From Erysipelotrichaceae bacterium (lineage in GTDB: Bacteria; Bacillota_I; Bacilli_A; Erysipelotrichales; Erysipelotrichaceae): a stretch of DNA of 48,506 bases. The DNA is taken from assembly GCA_017432545.1 (NCBI GenBank), contig JAFRJA010000001.1:1-48506 (forward strand). The letters are read 5' to 3'. This document shows, piece after piece, positions 26,438-35,489 of this stretch (position 1 is its first letter; each line of letters opens with the position of its first letter). The notes below the pieces were generated by a model. That model saw only the letters and a list, made by a program, of their open reading frames with translations. It made no database searches and was not told where the DNA came from. Position numbers and translations under genes: made by a program.

Positions 26438-27811
26438 CTAAATAAACATTTCAAATTCATCAGCTTCCTTCTTATCGAGATTGTATTTCTTTCTTAAGAA
26501 GTCTTTAGCTACATTCTCAAATAAAGCCAGCGAGAGGACATCCTCATCAGATTTGGCGATACCCTTGTATGTCTCCTTCAGCTTCTCAAACTCCGGTTCC
26601 AACAGATCGGCCGGACGGCAGGTAATGACTTCATCATCACCGATGATCTTCTTTCTGACTTCAGGATCGACTTCTGCCGGAGCCTTGCCATATAAGCCAT
26701 GGAGATAATCCTTGACCTCTTTGGCACACATCTTGTAGCGTTCACCAGACAGGATGTTAAGTACCGCTTGGGTACCGACCATCTGGGACATCGGTGTTAC
26801 AAGCGGCGGATAGCCAAGATCCTTTCTGACTTTCGGGATCTCCTTTAATACTTCTTCGTATTTATCCATCGCTCCCTGATCGGTAAGCTGCTTGATCATG
26901 TTTGAAAGCATGCCGCCGGGTACCTGATAAGTCAGGATACTCGGATTGATCTCAAAGGACTTTGTATTAAGTAAACCGTTACTTACATATTTATTGACGA
27001 TCTCAGTAGCTAAAGGTTCAGCTCTGCGCAATACATCCAGATCAAGTTTCGGATCATACTCCGTACCTTTCAATACATTGCATAAAGCCTGAGTCGAAGG
27101 CTGAGCTGTTCCGTTGGATAAAGGTGATAAAGAAGTATCAACGATATCCACACCGGCCTTGATCGCTGCCATATATGTCATTTCACAGACACCGGCTGTG
27201 CAATGGGAATGCAGTTCCAGCGGAATGGAGATCTCTTTCTTGATCGCGCTAACGAGTTTTGTCGCATCTTCCGGTAAAAGAACACCGGCCATATCCTTGA
27301 TACATAATGAATCAGCACCAAGCTTTTCGACATCTTTTGCCAAAGACACATAATAATCGATCGTATGGACCGGTGAAGTTGTATAGGATAAAGCGATCTG
27401 ACATTCGCCACCATATTTCTTGGTAGAAGTTACAGCCTGTGATAGATTGCGGATATCATTCAAAGCATCAAAGACTCTGATGATGTCGATACCGTTTTCG
27501 ATCGACTTCTTGCAGAACATATCGACAACATCATCCGAATAATGGCGATAGCCTAAGATATTCTGTCCCCTGAACAGCATCTGCAGTTTCGTCTTCTTAC
27601 AGAAAGCTCTGACCGCTCTTAATCTGTCCCAGGGATCTTCATTAAGGAAACGCATGCAGGCATCAAAAGTAGCCCCGCCCCATACTTCTATCGCATGGTA
27701 GCCGGCATTATCCAGGATGCTGCAGAGTTTCAATACTTCTTCGGTATTCATTCTGGTCGCAAACAGCGACTGATGACCATCACGTACCGAAGTCTCAACA
27801 ATTCTAACCAT
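26438..27811 (-). CDS. oadA: Oxaloacetate decarboxylase alpha subunit (carboxyltransferase)
   Basis: 457 residues: an HMGL-like TIM barrel with ETSVRDGHQSLFATRM, IEVWGGATFDACMRFLNEDP and the metal-binding ELHSHCTAGV, then the conserved PYC_OADA domain (about 290-450, MLSNMIKQL, PAEVDPEVRKKI). The C-terminal biotin domain is absent because the carrier is encoded separately. It transfers CO2 from oxaloacetate to biotin, releasing pyruvate in the cytoplasm. Pyruvate carboxylase carries the same domain but also has a biotin carboxylase part, not found here. It lies eight bases after pckA. Confidence 0.95.
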   Translation of the reverse strand: MVRIVETSVRDGHQSLFATRMNTEEVLKLCSILDNAGYHAIEVWGGATFDACMRFLNEDPWDRLRAVRAFCKKTKLQMLFRGQNILGYRHYSDDVVDMFCKKSIENGIDIIRVFDALNDIRNLSQAVTSTKKYGGECQIALSYTTSPVHTIDYYVSLAKDVEKLGADSLCIKDMAGVLLPEDATKLVSAIKKEISIPLELHSHCTAGVCEMTYMAAIKAGVDIVDTSLSPLSNGTAQPSTQALCNVLKGTEYDPKLDLDVLRRAEPLATEIVNKYVSNGLLNTKSFEINPSILTYQVPGGMLSNMIKQLTDQGAMDKYEEVLKEIPKVRKDLGYPPLVTPMSQMVGTQAVLNILSGERYKMCAKEVKDYLHGLYGKAPAEVDPEVRKKIIGDDEVITCRPADLLEPEFEKLKETYKGIAKSDEDVLSLALFENVAKDFLRKKYNLDKKEADEFEMFI

Positions 27812-27819
27812 ATTGCTCC

Positions 27820-29424
27820 TTACAGCTGAGGACCGGCCTTGACCAGTCTCCTGCCTTCTTCAGTATTCTCATATTTGTGGAAGTTCTTGATGAAACGGCT
27901 CGCCAGATCTTTGGCCTTTTCATCCCAGACATTCCTATCTTCATAGGTATCACGCGGATCAAGGATATTAGGATCAACACCTTCAAGTTCCGTTGGTACT
28001 TCAAAGTTGAAGTAAGGGATCTTCTTGGTCGGTGAGTTATTGATCGCACCATTCAGGATCGCGTCGATGATACCTCTGGTATCTTTAATGGAAATACGCT
28101 TGCCTGTGCCATTCCAGCCGGTATTGACAAGATAAGCCTTGGCTCCTGATTTTTCCATCTTCCTGACTAACTCCTGACCATATTTTGTCGGATGCAGTTC
28201 CAGGAACGCCTGACCGAAACAGGCCGAGAAAGTCGGGGTCGGTTCTGTGATACCTCTTTCCGTACCGGCCAGTTTTGCGGTAAAGCCGGACAGGAAGTAA
28301 TACTTGGTCTGCTCGGAATCAAGAATTGATACCGGTGGTAATACACCAAAGGCATCTGCTGACAGGAAGATGACATTCTTGGCTGCTGGCGCACTGGAGA
28401 TCGGCTTAACGATATTATCGATATGATAGATCGGATAAGATACTCGCGTATTTTCCGTAACGGACTTATCATGGAAATCGATCTTGCCATTCTCATCAAC
28501 AGTAACGTTTTCTAACAGTGCATCTCTTCTGATCGCATTATAGATATCCGGTTCTGATTCCTTATCCAGATCGATGACTTTGGCATAGCAGCCACCTTCC
28601 AGATTGAACACGCCATTATCATCCCAGCCGTGTTCATCATCACCGATCAGTAAGCGTTTCGGGTCAGCTGATAAGGTAGTCTTACCTGTACCGGAGAGAC
28701 CAAAGAAGATCGCGGTATTTTCACCATTCTTATCCGTATTGGCTGAACAGTGCATCGAAGCGATACCCTTTAATGGCAGGTAGTAGTTCATCATCGAGAA
28801 CATGCCCTTCTTCATCTCGCCGCCATACCAGGTATTGATGATGATCTGTTCCCTGCTGGTGATATTGAAAGCGACACAGGTCTCGGAATTAAGACCTAAT
28901 TCCTTATAGTTATCAACTTTAGCCTTGGAAGCACAGTAGACGATGAAATCAGGTTCAAATTCTGCCTCTTCCTCAGGTGTTGGCTTGATAAACATGTTTC
29001 TGACAAAATGAGCCTGCCAGGCTACTTCCATGATGAACCTGACCGCCATTCTCGTATCTTTATTCGCACCACAGAACGCATCTACGACAAATAATCTCTT
29101 ATCACATAACTGCTTTCTGGCAATATCCTTGACCTTTTCCCAGACTTCAAGGCTCATCGGATGATTATCATTCGGATAGCCTTCACTCGTCCACCAGACA
29201 GTATCTTTTGAATTCTCATCAACGACCAGATATTTATCCTTAGGTGAACGTCCGGTATAAATACCGGTCATGACATTAACAGCCCCTAATTCCGTCAATA
29301 CACCTTTCTCATAACCCTTGAGTTCCGGGTTCAGTTCTTCTTTAAAAAGAAGATCATAAGACGGGTTATAGACTATCTCCTTAACTCCGCTTATGCCATA
29401 TTTTTCCAAATCTGTATTTTTCAT
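27820..29424 (-). CDS. pckA: Phosphoenolpyruvate carboxykinase (ATP)
   Basis: The ATG at 29424 ([20 protein letters not shown]) is chosen because AAGGAGA lies six bases upstream, in place of 29451, giving 534 residues. Family motifs are [10 protein letters not shown] (substrate loop), [18 protein letters not shown], the kinase-1a P-loop [33 protein letters not shown] and the ATP-binding [12 protein letters not shown]. In fermentative bacteria the enzyme often runs toward oxaloacetate, making ATP from PEP and CO2. Joined with the downstream Na+-pumping decarboxylase this would form a PEP-to-pyruvate bypass that yields ATP and a sodium gradient. Confidence 0.97.
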   Translation of the reverse strand: MKNTDLEKYGISGVKEIVYNPSYDLLFKEELNPELKGYEKGVLTELGAVNVMTGIYTGRSPKDKYLVVDENSKDTVWWTSEGYPNDNHPMSLEVWEKVKDIARKQLCDKRLFVVDAFCGANKDTRMAVRFIMEVAWQAHFVRNMFIKPTPEEEAEFEPDFIVYCASKAKVDNYKELGLNSETCVAFNITSREQIIINTWYGGEMKKGMFSMMNYYLPLKGIASMHCSANTDKNGENTAIFFGLSGTGKTTLSADPKRLLIGDDEHGWDDNGVFNLEGGCYAKVIDLDKESEPDIYNAIRRDALLENVTVDENGKIDFHDKSVTENTRVSYPIYHIDNIVKPISSAPAAKNVIFLSADAFGVLPPVSILDSEQTKYYFLSGFTAKLAGTERGITEPTPTFSACFGQAFLELHPTKYGQELVRKMEKSGAKAYLVNTGWNGTGKRISIKDTRGIIDAILNGAINNSPTKKIPYFNFEVPTELEGVDPNILDPRDTYEDRNVWDEKAKDLASRFIKNFHKYENTEEGRRLVKAGPQL

Positions 29425-29484
29425 GTTATCTCCTTCCATTAAAAAGCCCAATTCAAAATCAATTTTACCACCAAAATACTTGTA

Positions 29485-29498
29485 ATAATGTGCATTAT
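29485..29498. promoter_or_regulatory. Inverted repeat upstream of pckA
   Basis: ATAATG-TG-CATTAT, two perfect six-base arms with a two-base centre, lies about 60 bases before the pckA start. The size and place suit an operator, but no cognate regulator is known from the window. The 29452-29560 leader is otherwise AT-rich without a clear promoter choice. Confidence 0.3.
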
Positions 29499-29559
29499 GC
29501 TTTCATTTTTCACCTGTTTCTGTGAAAATTCTCATTTCATGAAAAATTTTTCTTTTTCC

Positions 29560-29592
29560 AAACAAAAAGAAGGCTTCAAACGAAACCTTCTT
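29560..29592 (-). terminator. Terminator after the PASTA lipoprotein gene
   Basis: On the minus strand AAGAAGG and CCTTCTT pair, with further pairing of TTTC/GAAG around a GTTT loop, and TTTTTGTTT follows. It lies about 20 bases after the stop. Confidence 0.8.
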
Positions 29593-29613
29593 CTATAAAA
29601 CTGTTATTAATGT

Positions 29614-31161
29614 CTATTGATCGTAATCAGCAGATATCATGCAGTAGATATAGGAATCACGCGGTACATCGACCGGATAATCGCCAAGCTCTTGCCCATC
29701 GATCGAGATATAGAGCAGGATACCCGGCTCATAGTCTCTGTAGACGACCGGAACGATGTCATAGTTCATGAAACCACGGCCGAACAGATATCTGTGCATA
29801 TCATATCTGGCGTGTTCGTAGTCGCCTTCATGCGTGACATGCTGATAGATCGTATCGAAACTTTCGATGATTGCCTTACCTGAAGAATCGCTGGCTACCG
29901 TATAAGTGATCTTGGAACCGACCGCCATTTCGCCCTTGTCGTTATAGACGACTGTGCCTTTGGAATATGTTGATTCCTGTTCGCCTCTATAGGCTACAAG
30001 AATACCGTTATTTGATAAGAAAGTGAGCAGTTCACTTTCCGGTCTGCCGGCAAAATCAGGAACATTGACCTTCTTGCTTTCTTTACCAAGCGAGATCGTA
30101 TATCTGACCTTGTCACCGGTAGAGTAGTTGCCATAGTTGTAGGAGATGACTCTACCTGCGGCAACCGTATCGGAATAAGCCGTCAGCTTTTCGCCATTCA
30201 GTGTCAGCATATCCAGATAACCTAAGAAAACATCTTCTGTCGTTCCTTCATAACCGGAAGCGACTTTAGCCGGGCCATATGATAAGCCATACTTGAAGTC
30301 TTCGTTTTCGACATAGGTACCGTAACCATGAGTTACGACATTGCCCTTAGCAACACTTGCGGAATAAGCATCACGTCCGGTTATATGGATCGGATTGAGA
30401 TTAATGGATTTCGCCGTCTTGATGAAATCAGATTCGCTCTTGCCTACATACTGGTTAGGGGAAACGTTGATCTGATTAATGCAGACACCGTAATTGAATG
30501 TCTCACCCTTTTCATAAGTACCTGAGCCGTGCCATACGATATTACCGATCTTGACATTGGCGTCATACTTATCTCTGGAAGTCTGATGATTAGGATTAAG
30601 ACCTAAAGCCTTGGCCTTGCTTTCAAAATCGGAAACAGAGATACCGATATAATCACCATACTTGATCTCGATATTGGTGTTGACCGGTTCAGCCTTGCCC
30701 GAAGAGATATAAACTTTCAGTTCGGTGTCTCTGGTGACATTGGCGTTAGGTTCGATCCTGATAACGTGGTTCTTTTCGACTGTATCAGAAGTCTCATAGA
30801 TATAAGTCAGTTTGGTGACATTTGACTGTTCCTTCCAGACTTCGATATCAGACATCGTCGTTTCTGCGGTGATAAATGGCAGAGCTATTTCCGACTGATT
30901 GCCATTGGAAACCTTGAACTGGATCTCGCTTTCAATTTTCTTACCGGCCTGAACCGACTGTTCAAAGACGATATCTTTTTCATATTCGCCATTATCCTCG
31001 TAAGAAATCGCACATGAATGATCATCATCAAGTTCTGCACACCAGGCATAGACTTCTTGCACATTATGACCGACAAATTCCTGCGCGATCACTTTAGTGC
31101 CTTTACCTGAGCAGCTGCACAACAGCAAAACACTGATCAATAACAGTAAAAGTTTTTTCAT
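29614..31161 (-). CDS. PASTA-repeat lipoprotein
   Basis: 515 residues. The signal peptide ends in a lipobox (LLLLCSC, lipidated Cys17). The body holds several PASTA-like units with the usual pattern of a short opening strand, a helix and a G-x(n)-V closing strand. Examples are QEFVGHNVQEVYAWC, YIGISVSDFESKAKALGLNP, QYVGKSESDFIKTAKSINLNP and DFAGRPESELLTFLSNNGIL. Repeats end in phrases such as GSGTYEKGETFNYGV, GYGTYVENEDFKYGL and NYGNYSTGDKVRYTI. PASTA repeats are usually fused to PknB kinases or penicillin-binding proteins and sense cell-wall fragments; here they sit on a lipoprotein without an enzyme domain. The C-terminal 90 residues are unique. GAGGAG precedes the start. Function unknown, with a cell-envelope role inferred. 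Confidence 0.82.
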   Translation of the reverse strand: MKKLLLLLISVLLLCSCSGKGTKVIAQEFVGHNVQEVYAWCAELDDDHSCAISYEDNGEYEKDIVFEQSVQAGKKIESEIQFKVSNGNQSEIALPFITAETTMSDIEVWKEQSNVTKLTYIYETSDTVEKNHVIRIEPNANVTRDTELKVYISSGKAEPVNTNIEIKYGDYIGISVSDFESKAKALGLNPNHQTSRDKYDANVKIGNIVWHGSGTYEKGETFNYGVCINQINVSPNQYVGKSESDFIKTAKSINLNPIHITGRDAYSASVAKGNVVTHGYGTYVENEDFKYGLSYGPAKVASGYEGTTEDVFLGYLDMLTLNGEKLTAYSDTVAAGRVISYNYGNYSTGDKVRYTISLGKESKKVNVPDFAGRPESELLTFLSNNGILVAYRGEQESTYSKGTVVYNDKGEMAVGSKITYTVASDSSGKAIIESFDTIYQHVTHEGDYEHARYDMHRYLFGRGFMNYDIVPVVYRDYEPGILLYISIDGQELGDYPVDVPRDSYIYCMISADYDQ

Positions 31162-31239
31162 TCTTTCTCCTCACAAAACATTTATAAACAAATCATAATT
31201 ATTATATACTATTTATTTTTGAAATATTCCATAACATCA

Positions 31240-31262
31240 GAAAAGCTGCTTACGCAGCTCTT
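31240..31262 (-). terminator. Terminator after oppF
   Basis: On the minus strand AGCTGC-GTAA-GCAGCT forms a six-pair GC-rich stem, extended by AGAAG/TTTCT with a mismatch, followed by TTTTCTG. It closes the oppBCDF unit 17 bases after the stop. Confidence 0.8.
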
Positions 31263-31278
31263 CTGTATAAATAGGAGT

Positions 31279-32211
31279 TTACTTTGCAGTCCATTTCGCA
31301 AATTCTTCATCCGTAGCCAGTACCTTGTGAGTATCGGTAATGACATGTTCATGTCCGGCTTCGTAATCAACACCCTCTTCATCCTTGTTGTAGGTAAGAG
31401 CCTTTCTGGCTTTTTCTACGATAGGATTTGGATGAGGGATCGCGGAAAGAAGCGACTTGGTATATGGATGGATCGGATTGATGAAGATCTCATCCGTCGT
31501 TCCGGTCTCAACGATGTGTCCCAGATGCATGACACCGATACGATCGGAAATGTACTTGACCATCGAAAGGTCATGGGCAATGAACAGATAGGTCGTGCCA
31601 AGATCATCCTGCAGATCTTTCATCATGTTGACGACCTGAGCCTGAATTGAAACATCCAGTGCCGAGATACACTCATCGGCAATGACCAGTTTCGGATTCA
31701 TGACCAGAGCTCGGGCGATACCGACACGCTGTCTTTGACCACCGGAGAACTGGTGCGGGAATCTTGTACCCTGTTCCTTGGACAGACCGACTTTATCAAG
31801 GATCTCATTGACCCTTCTGTCGACTTCTTCCTTGGAATTACACAGATGATGGATCTCAAGTCCTTCCGCAATGATCTGGGAGATCTTCTTACGCGGATTG
31901 AGACAGGCCATCGGATCCTGGAAGATCATCTGCATGTTAGTCCTCAGATATCTTTCATCTTCTGCCGAGAGTTTGCCGGAAATGTCATGTCCGTCAAAAA
32001 TGATCTTGCCATCAGTCGGATCATACAGTCTGATGATCGAACGACCGGTCGTAGATTTACCCGAACCTGATTCACCAACCAGACCATAGGTCTCACCTTC
32101 ATAGATATCAAAGCTGATTCCGTCTACCGCTTTTGTGACAAACTTGCGGGAGATACGGAAATGCTGCTTAAGGTTTTCTACATGAAGCAGAGGTGTTCTG
32201 TTTTCACTCAT
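31279..32211 (-). CDS. oppF: Oligopeptide ABC transporter ATPase OppF (AmiF-like)
   Basis: 310 residues. Walker A is GESGSGKST, the signature is [15 protein letters not shown], Walker B is [13 protein letters not shown], followed by the H-loop FIAHDLSM. The C-terminal extension ends [20 protein letters not shown], close to streptococcal AmiF. With OppD it forms the heterodimeric motor of the peptide importer. It overlaps oppD by eight bases and is the last gene of the operon. Confidence 0.95.
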   Translation of the reverse strand: MSENRTPLLHVENLKQHFRISRKFVTKAVDGISFDIYEGETYGLVGESGSGKSTTGRSIIRLYDPTDGKIIFDGHDISGKLSAEDERYLRTNMQMIFQDPMACLNPRKKISQIIAEGLEIHHLCNSKEEVDRRVNEILDKVGLSKEQGTRFPHQFSGGQRQRVGIARALVMNPKLVIADECISALDVSIQAQVVNMMKDLQDDLGTTYLFIAHDLSMVKYISDRIGVMHLGHIVETGTTDEIFINPIHPYTKSLLSAIPHPNPIVEKARKALTYNKDEEGVDYEAGHEHVITDTHKVLATDEEFAKWTAK

Positions 32212-33301
32212 AGTATTCGGCCTCCTTCTTCATCTTTTCCAGTTTCTCAACAAGCTCCGGTGGCAGTTCGACCTTCGGAGCACGTGGATCCATCAGCCAT
32301 GAGGCAACTCTGTGCTGACCACCGACTTCATACATCGGCGGTTCTTCCTTGAAATCGATATTCAAAGCATAAGGGTTACGCGGAGCGAAGGCATCGCCTT
32401 CGACCAGTTCCATCAGGTTAGGCGGAGAACCAGGAATCGCAAACAGTCTGCGCGAATTGGTATCCGTATCCGGCATGGAAGAAAGCAATCCCCAGGTATA
32501 TGGATGACGCGGATCATAGAATACTTCATTGATCTTGCCTTTTTCGACGATTCTGCCGGCATACATGACAGCAACATAATCGGCGACCTTGGCAACAACA
32601 CCCAGGTCATGCGTGATATAGATGACCGAGATGCCCTTCTTCTTCTGAATGTCCTTGATCAGTTCCAGGATCTTGGCCTGGATCGTGACATCCAGTGCTG
32701 TTGTCGGTTCATCACAGATCAGGATATCCGGATCACAAGCTAAAGCTATGGCGATGACGACTCTTTGTCTCATACCGCCGGATAATTCATGCGGATACTG
32801 TTTGAAACGCTTATCCGGATTATCGATACCGACTTCTTCAAGAAGCTGCAGCGCTCTTTGCTTAGCTTCACTTCTTGAAATGTGGTAATGTTCTAACATC
32901 GGTTCCATGATCTGTTTGCCCACCTGCATCGTCGGATCAAGTGAAGTCATCGGATCCTGGAAGACCATGGCAATATGTTTACCGCAGAATTTGTAACGGA
33001 TCTCTTTCTGAGACAGTTTTACCAGGTCAACTTCCTGTGTCTGATCATTTTCGTCTTTATAACGATAGATGATCTGACCGGAATCGATCATACCATTGGA
33101 ATCAAGGATACCCATGATGGTCTTGACGGTAACGGATTTACCAGAGCCGGATTCACCGACGATGGCGATCGTCTCACCTTTGAACAGGTCCAGACGCACA
33201 CCTCTGATAGCTCTGACCGTGCCATAGGCAGTCTTGAAGGAAATACTCAAATTTCGGATATATAGAACGCGATCGTTTTTATCTCTTTTAACTTTTTCCA
33301 T
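32204..33301 (-). CDS. oppD: Oligopeptide ABC transporter ATPase OppD (AmiE-like)
   Basis: 365 residues with Walker [10 protein letters not shown], signature LSGGMRQRVVIAIAL, Walker B DILICDEPTTALD and YITHDLGV. The C-terminal oligopeptide domain reads FAPRNPYALNIDFKEEPPMY, followed by HRVASWL: all four cysteines that bind an iron-sulfur cluster in DppD-type subunits are replaced. The same loss occurs in AmiE-type proteins of lactic acid bacteria, so this marks the subfamily rather than a defect. It starts ten bases after oppC. Confidence 0.95.
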   Translation of the reverse strand: MEKVKRDKNDRVLYIRNLSISFKTAYGTVRAIRGVRLDLFKGETIAIVGESGSGKSVTVKTIMGILDSNGMIDSGQIIYRYKDENDQTQEVDLVKLSQKEIRYKFCGKHIAMVFQDPMTSLDPTMQVGKQIMEPMLEHYHISRSEAKQRALQLLEEVGIDNPDKRFKQYPHELSGGMRQRVVIAIALACDPDILICDEPTTALDVTIQAKILELIKDIQKKKGISVIYITHDLGVVAKVADYVAVMYAGRIVEKGKINEVFYDPRHPYTWGLLSSMPDTDTNSRRLFAIPGSPPNLMELVEGDAFAPRNPYALNIDFKEEPPMYEVGGQHRVASWLMDPRAPKVELPPELVEKLEKMKKEAEYYE

Positions 33302-33311
33302 AATATCCTCC

Positions 33312-34325
33312 TTATTTGTTTATCATCTTAGGATCAAACGCATCCCTGAGACCATCCGCAAACAGGTTGAAACAAAGCATCAGGACAGCCATTACGATAA
33401 CCGGAATGATCAGGATATGCGGGAAAGTCGTCATGGACTTGTAACCATCAGAGACTAACGAACCAAGTGAAGCCATCGGCGCCGGGACACCAAGGCCCAG
33501 GAATGAAAGATAGGCTTCTAGGAAGATAGCGTTAGGGATCGAGAACATGCTGGTAACGATGACCTGGCCAAGGATGTTCGGCAGGATCTCCGAGAAGATG
33601 ATCCTGAGCTTGCCGGCACCAAGTGTTCTGGATGCCAAGACGAATTCCTGCTCCTTGACCTTCAGAACCTGCGCACGGGCAATTCTTTCCATGCCGATCC
33701 AGCCTGTCAGCATCAGCGCAAAGATGATCGAAGTGATACCGGCCGGAAGCACCATACCCAGCAAGGTTACAATGACCAGAGTCGGTATACCGTTTAAGAT
33801 CTCAGCAAACCTCTGCATGACGCTGTCGACCATACCGCCGAAGAAACCGGAGATAAGGCCATAGACCATACCGATGACGATATCGATGACAACGGCTGCC
33901 AAGGCAATGATCAGTGATACTCTTGTGCCTGACCAGACTCTTGTCCAGATATCACGGCCTTGCGTATCGGTACCGAACCAGTAATAGGTATCAGGTACTT
34001 CTTTGGCTGCATACTGGTTTTCGCCATTGTGATAGCCATCAAAGATGCCAAGTTTCTCTAAAACCGGAATACGCGGAACCAGACATTCCTGACCGCCGTG
34101 GATCTGTTTATAGGTATATTCATTCATGCTTGGACCGATAATGGCCATGACGACAATAATAAAGATTACGACTGCACCGATAAGGGCACCCTTGTTCTTG
34201 CGGAAATTGTTCCAGACATCTTTCGCATATGAAGTTGCGCTGTAGTTTCTATCGACAAGTTTTTCATCGGCCGCATGGGCAAATTCAAAATCATCATCAT
34301 AGAATTCATGATCAATAATGCTCAT
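33312..34325 (-). CDS. oppC: Oligopeptide ABC transporter permease OppC (AmiD-like)
   Basis: 337 residues. A cytoplasmic N-terminus (about 1-45), one membrane helix (ALIGAVVIFIIVVMAIIG), an extracellular loop with YYWFGTDTQGRDIWTRVWSG, then five helices. The EAA coupling motif is in the EFVLASRTLGAGKLRIIFSE segment (about residues 225-245). Together with OppB it forms the translocation pore. The start is two bases after the oppB stop. Confidence 0.95.
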   Translation of the reverse strand: MSIIDHEFYDDDFEFAHAADEKLVDRNYSATSYAKDVWNNFRKNKGALIGAVVIFIIVVMAIIGPSMNEYTYKQIHGGQECLVPRIPVLEKLGIFDGYHNGENQYAAKEVPDTYYWFGTDTQGRDIWTRVWSGTRVSLIIALAAVVIDIVIGMVYGLISGFFGGMVDSVMQRFAEILNGIPTLVIVTLLGMVLPAGITSIIFALMLTGWIGMERIARAQVLKVKEQEFVLASRTLGAGKLRIIFSEILPNILGQVIVTSMFSIPNAIFLEAYLSFLGLGVPAPMASLGSLVSDGYKSMTTFPHILIIPVIVMAVLMLCFNLFADGLRDAFDPKMINK

Positions 34326-34327
34326 AA

Positions 34328-35263
34328 CTAACCTTCCTCCTTGGCGATACGGATACGTGGATCAATGAATCCGTAAAGAATATCTACAAACAGCATCGTC
34401 ACGATATACATGACCGAATAAACGAAAGCACAGGAAATCGTAACATTATAATCGTTCTCCTGGATCGCCGTGATCATCAGACGTCCGATACCCGGGATAC
34501 CGAAGATCTTTTCAATAACACTTGATCCGGTAAGCAGGTTGACAAGGATCGGACCCATAACGGTGATAACAGGGATAAGGGTATTTCTCAGAACATGAGT
34601 AATGATCATTTTCCATTCCTTGACACCTTTGGACTGAACCAGCTGGATATAGTCTGAGTTCAATACATCGATCATCTCGGATCTGGTAAAACGGGCAATA
34701 TTGGCTGTCGGAGAAACGCTTAAGGCGATCGCCGGCAGGATCAAAGAAATGATCGGCTGTTCGACATTGTACAGGATCGGCAGCCAGCCGAATCTGTAAG
34801 CAATGAAATAGCACAGCAGCAGAGCACAGACATAAGACGGGATACTTACACCGATGACGGATAATGCCGAACACAGGTTATCGATCCAGGTGTTGTGATT
34901 CAAGGCTGCCAGAATACCCAGGATCAGTCCCAGGATAGTTCCTATCAGCATAGCCATGGCACCGACACCGATCGAAATGCCCAGTCTGTCTTTAACCATT
35001 TCGCTGACCGCAAAGTTCTTGTTTATTGCATACGAAACTCCCATATCACCCTTCAACATATTCTTCGTATATAAGAAAAAGCGCGTTAATAGTGGCTTAT
35101 CCAATCCGTATTTTGCATACAGCAGAGCCTTCTGCGCTTCGGTTAATTTCTCATCATTAAAAGGTGTTCCTGGCATGAGGTCCATCAGAATAAACAACAC
35201 TAGTAGAATTACAAAAAGTGTCGCTAAAGAAATAAGTACTCTTTTGATGATATATTTCTTCAT
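34328..35263 (-). CDS. oppB: Oligopeptide ABC transporter permease OppB (AmiC-like)
   Basis: 311 residues and six membrane helices. The N-terminus MKKYIIKRVLISLATLFVIL leads into the family motif MPGTPFNDEKLT, and the EAA loop is DYIQLVQSKGVKEWKMIITH (about residues 207-226). It has a strong ribosome site (GGAGG). A terminator and a 120-base structured leader separate it from oppA, which allows more binding protein than permease to be made. Confidence 0.95.
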   Translation of the reverse strand: MKKYIIKRVLISLATLFVILLVLFILMDLMPGTPFNDEKLTEAQKALLYAKYGLDKPLLTRFFLYTKNMLKGDMGVSYAINKNFAVSEMVKDRLGISIGVGAMAMLIGTILGLILGILAALNHNTWIDNLCSALSVIGVSIPSYVCALLLCYFIAYRFGWLPILYNVEQPIISLILPAIALSVSPTANIARFTRSEMIDVLNSDYIQLVQSKGVKEWKMIITHVLRNTLIPVITVMGPILVNLLTGSSVIEKIFGIPGIGRLMITAIQENDYNVTISCAFVYSVMYIVTMLFVDILYGFIDPRIRIAKEEG

Positions 35264-35279
35264 ATATTAACCTCCATCC

Positions 35280-35400
35280 ACGGACCTTCTCCCTTAAGGA
35301 GATTCCCGAATGATCGAATTTTTTCAGATCAGTCATCATTGCTCGACCTTCAGGCTTTTTTATACTGCTTCCGTCAGTCCTACGGTACAGTTTTTTTCAA
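35280..35400 (-). other. Hairpin-rich leader and possible overlapping leader ORF before oppB
   Basis: On the minus strand several short hairpins are visible: CCGT/ACGG, TGATC/GATCA around an A-rich loop, and CTCC-TTAAG-GGAG just before the oppB ribosome site. An ORF starting ATGATGACTGATCTG (35339) overlaps the oppB start in another frame and would encode up to 60 residues. I see no promoter of consensus quality. It may be a regulatory leader or only a spacer. Confidence 0.35.
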
Positions 35401-35424
35401 AAATAATTTGTTTTAATTAACCGT

Positions 35425-35466
35425 TAAAAATACAAAACTAGAGCGATTATTACTAATCGCTCTAGT
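35425..35466 (-). terminator. Strong terminator between oppA and oppBCDF
   Basis: ACTAGAGCGATTA (35437-35449) and TAATCGCTCTAGT (35454-35466) form a perfect 13-pair stem with a four-base loop. On the minus strand TTTTGTATTTTT follows. It lies 24 bases after the oppA stop and should stop most transcripts, raising the ratio of binding protein to permease. Confidence 0.92.
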
Positions 35467-35489
35467 TATACTATTACTTTAAATCTGAC

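Noticed and set aside
29452..29560. Riboswitch in the pckA leader
   Set aside because: Only short AT-rich inverted repeats are visible; no known aptamer core could be recognised.
32204..33301. OppD as a defective ATPase because the four C-terminal iron-sulfur cysteines are missing
   Set aside because: AmiE-type OppD proteins normally lack them and all ATPase motifs are intact.
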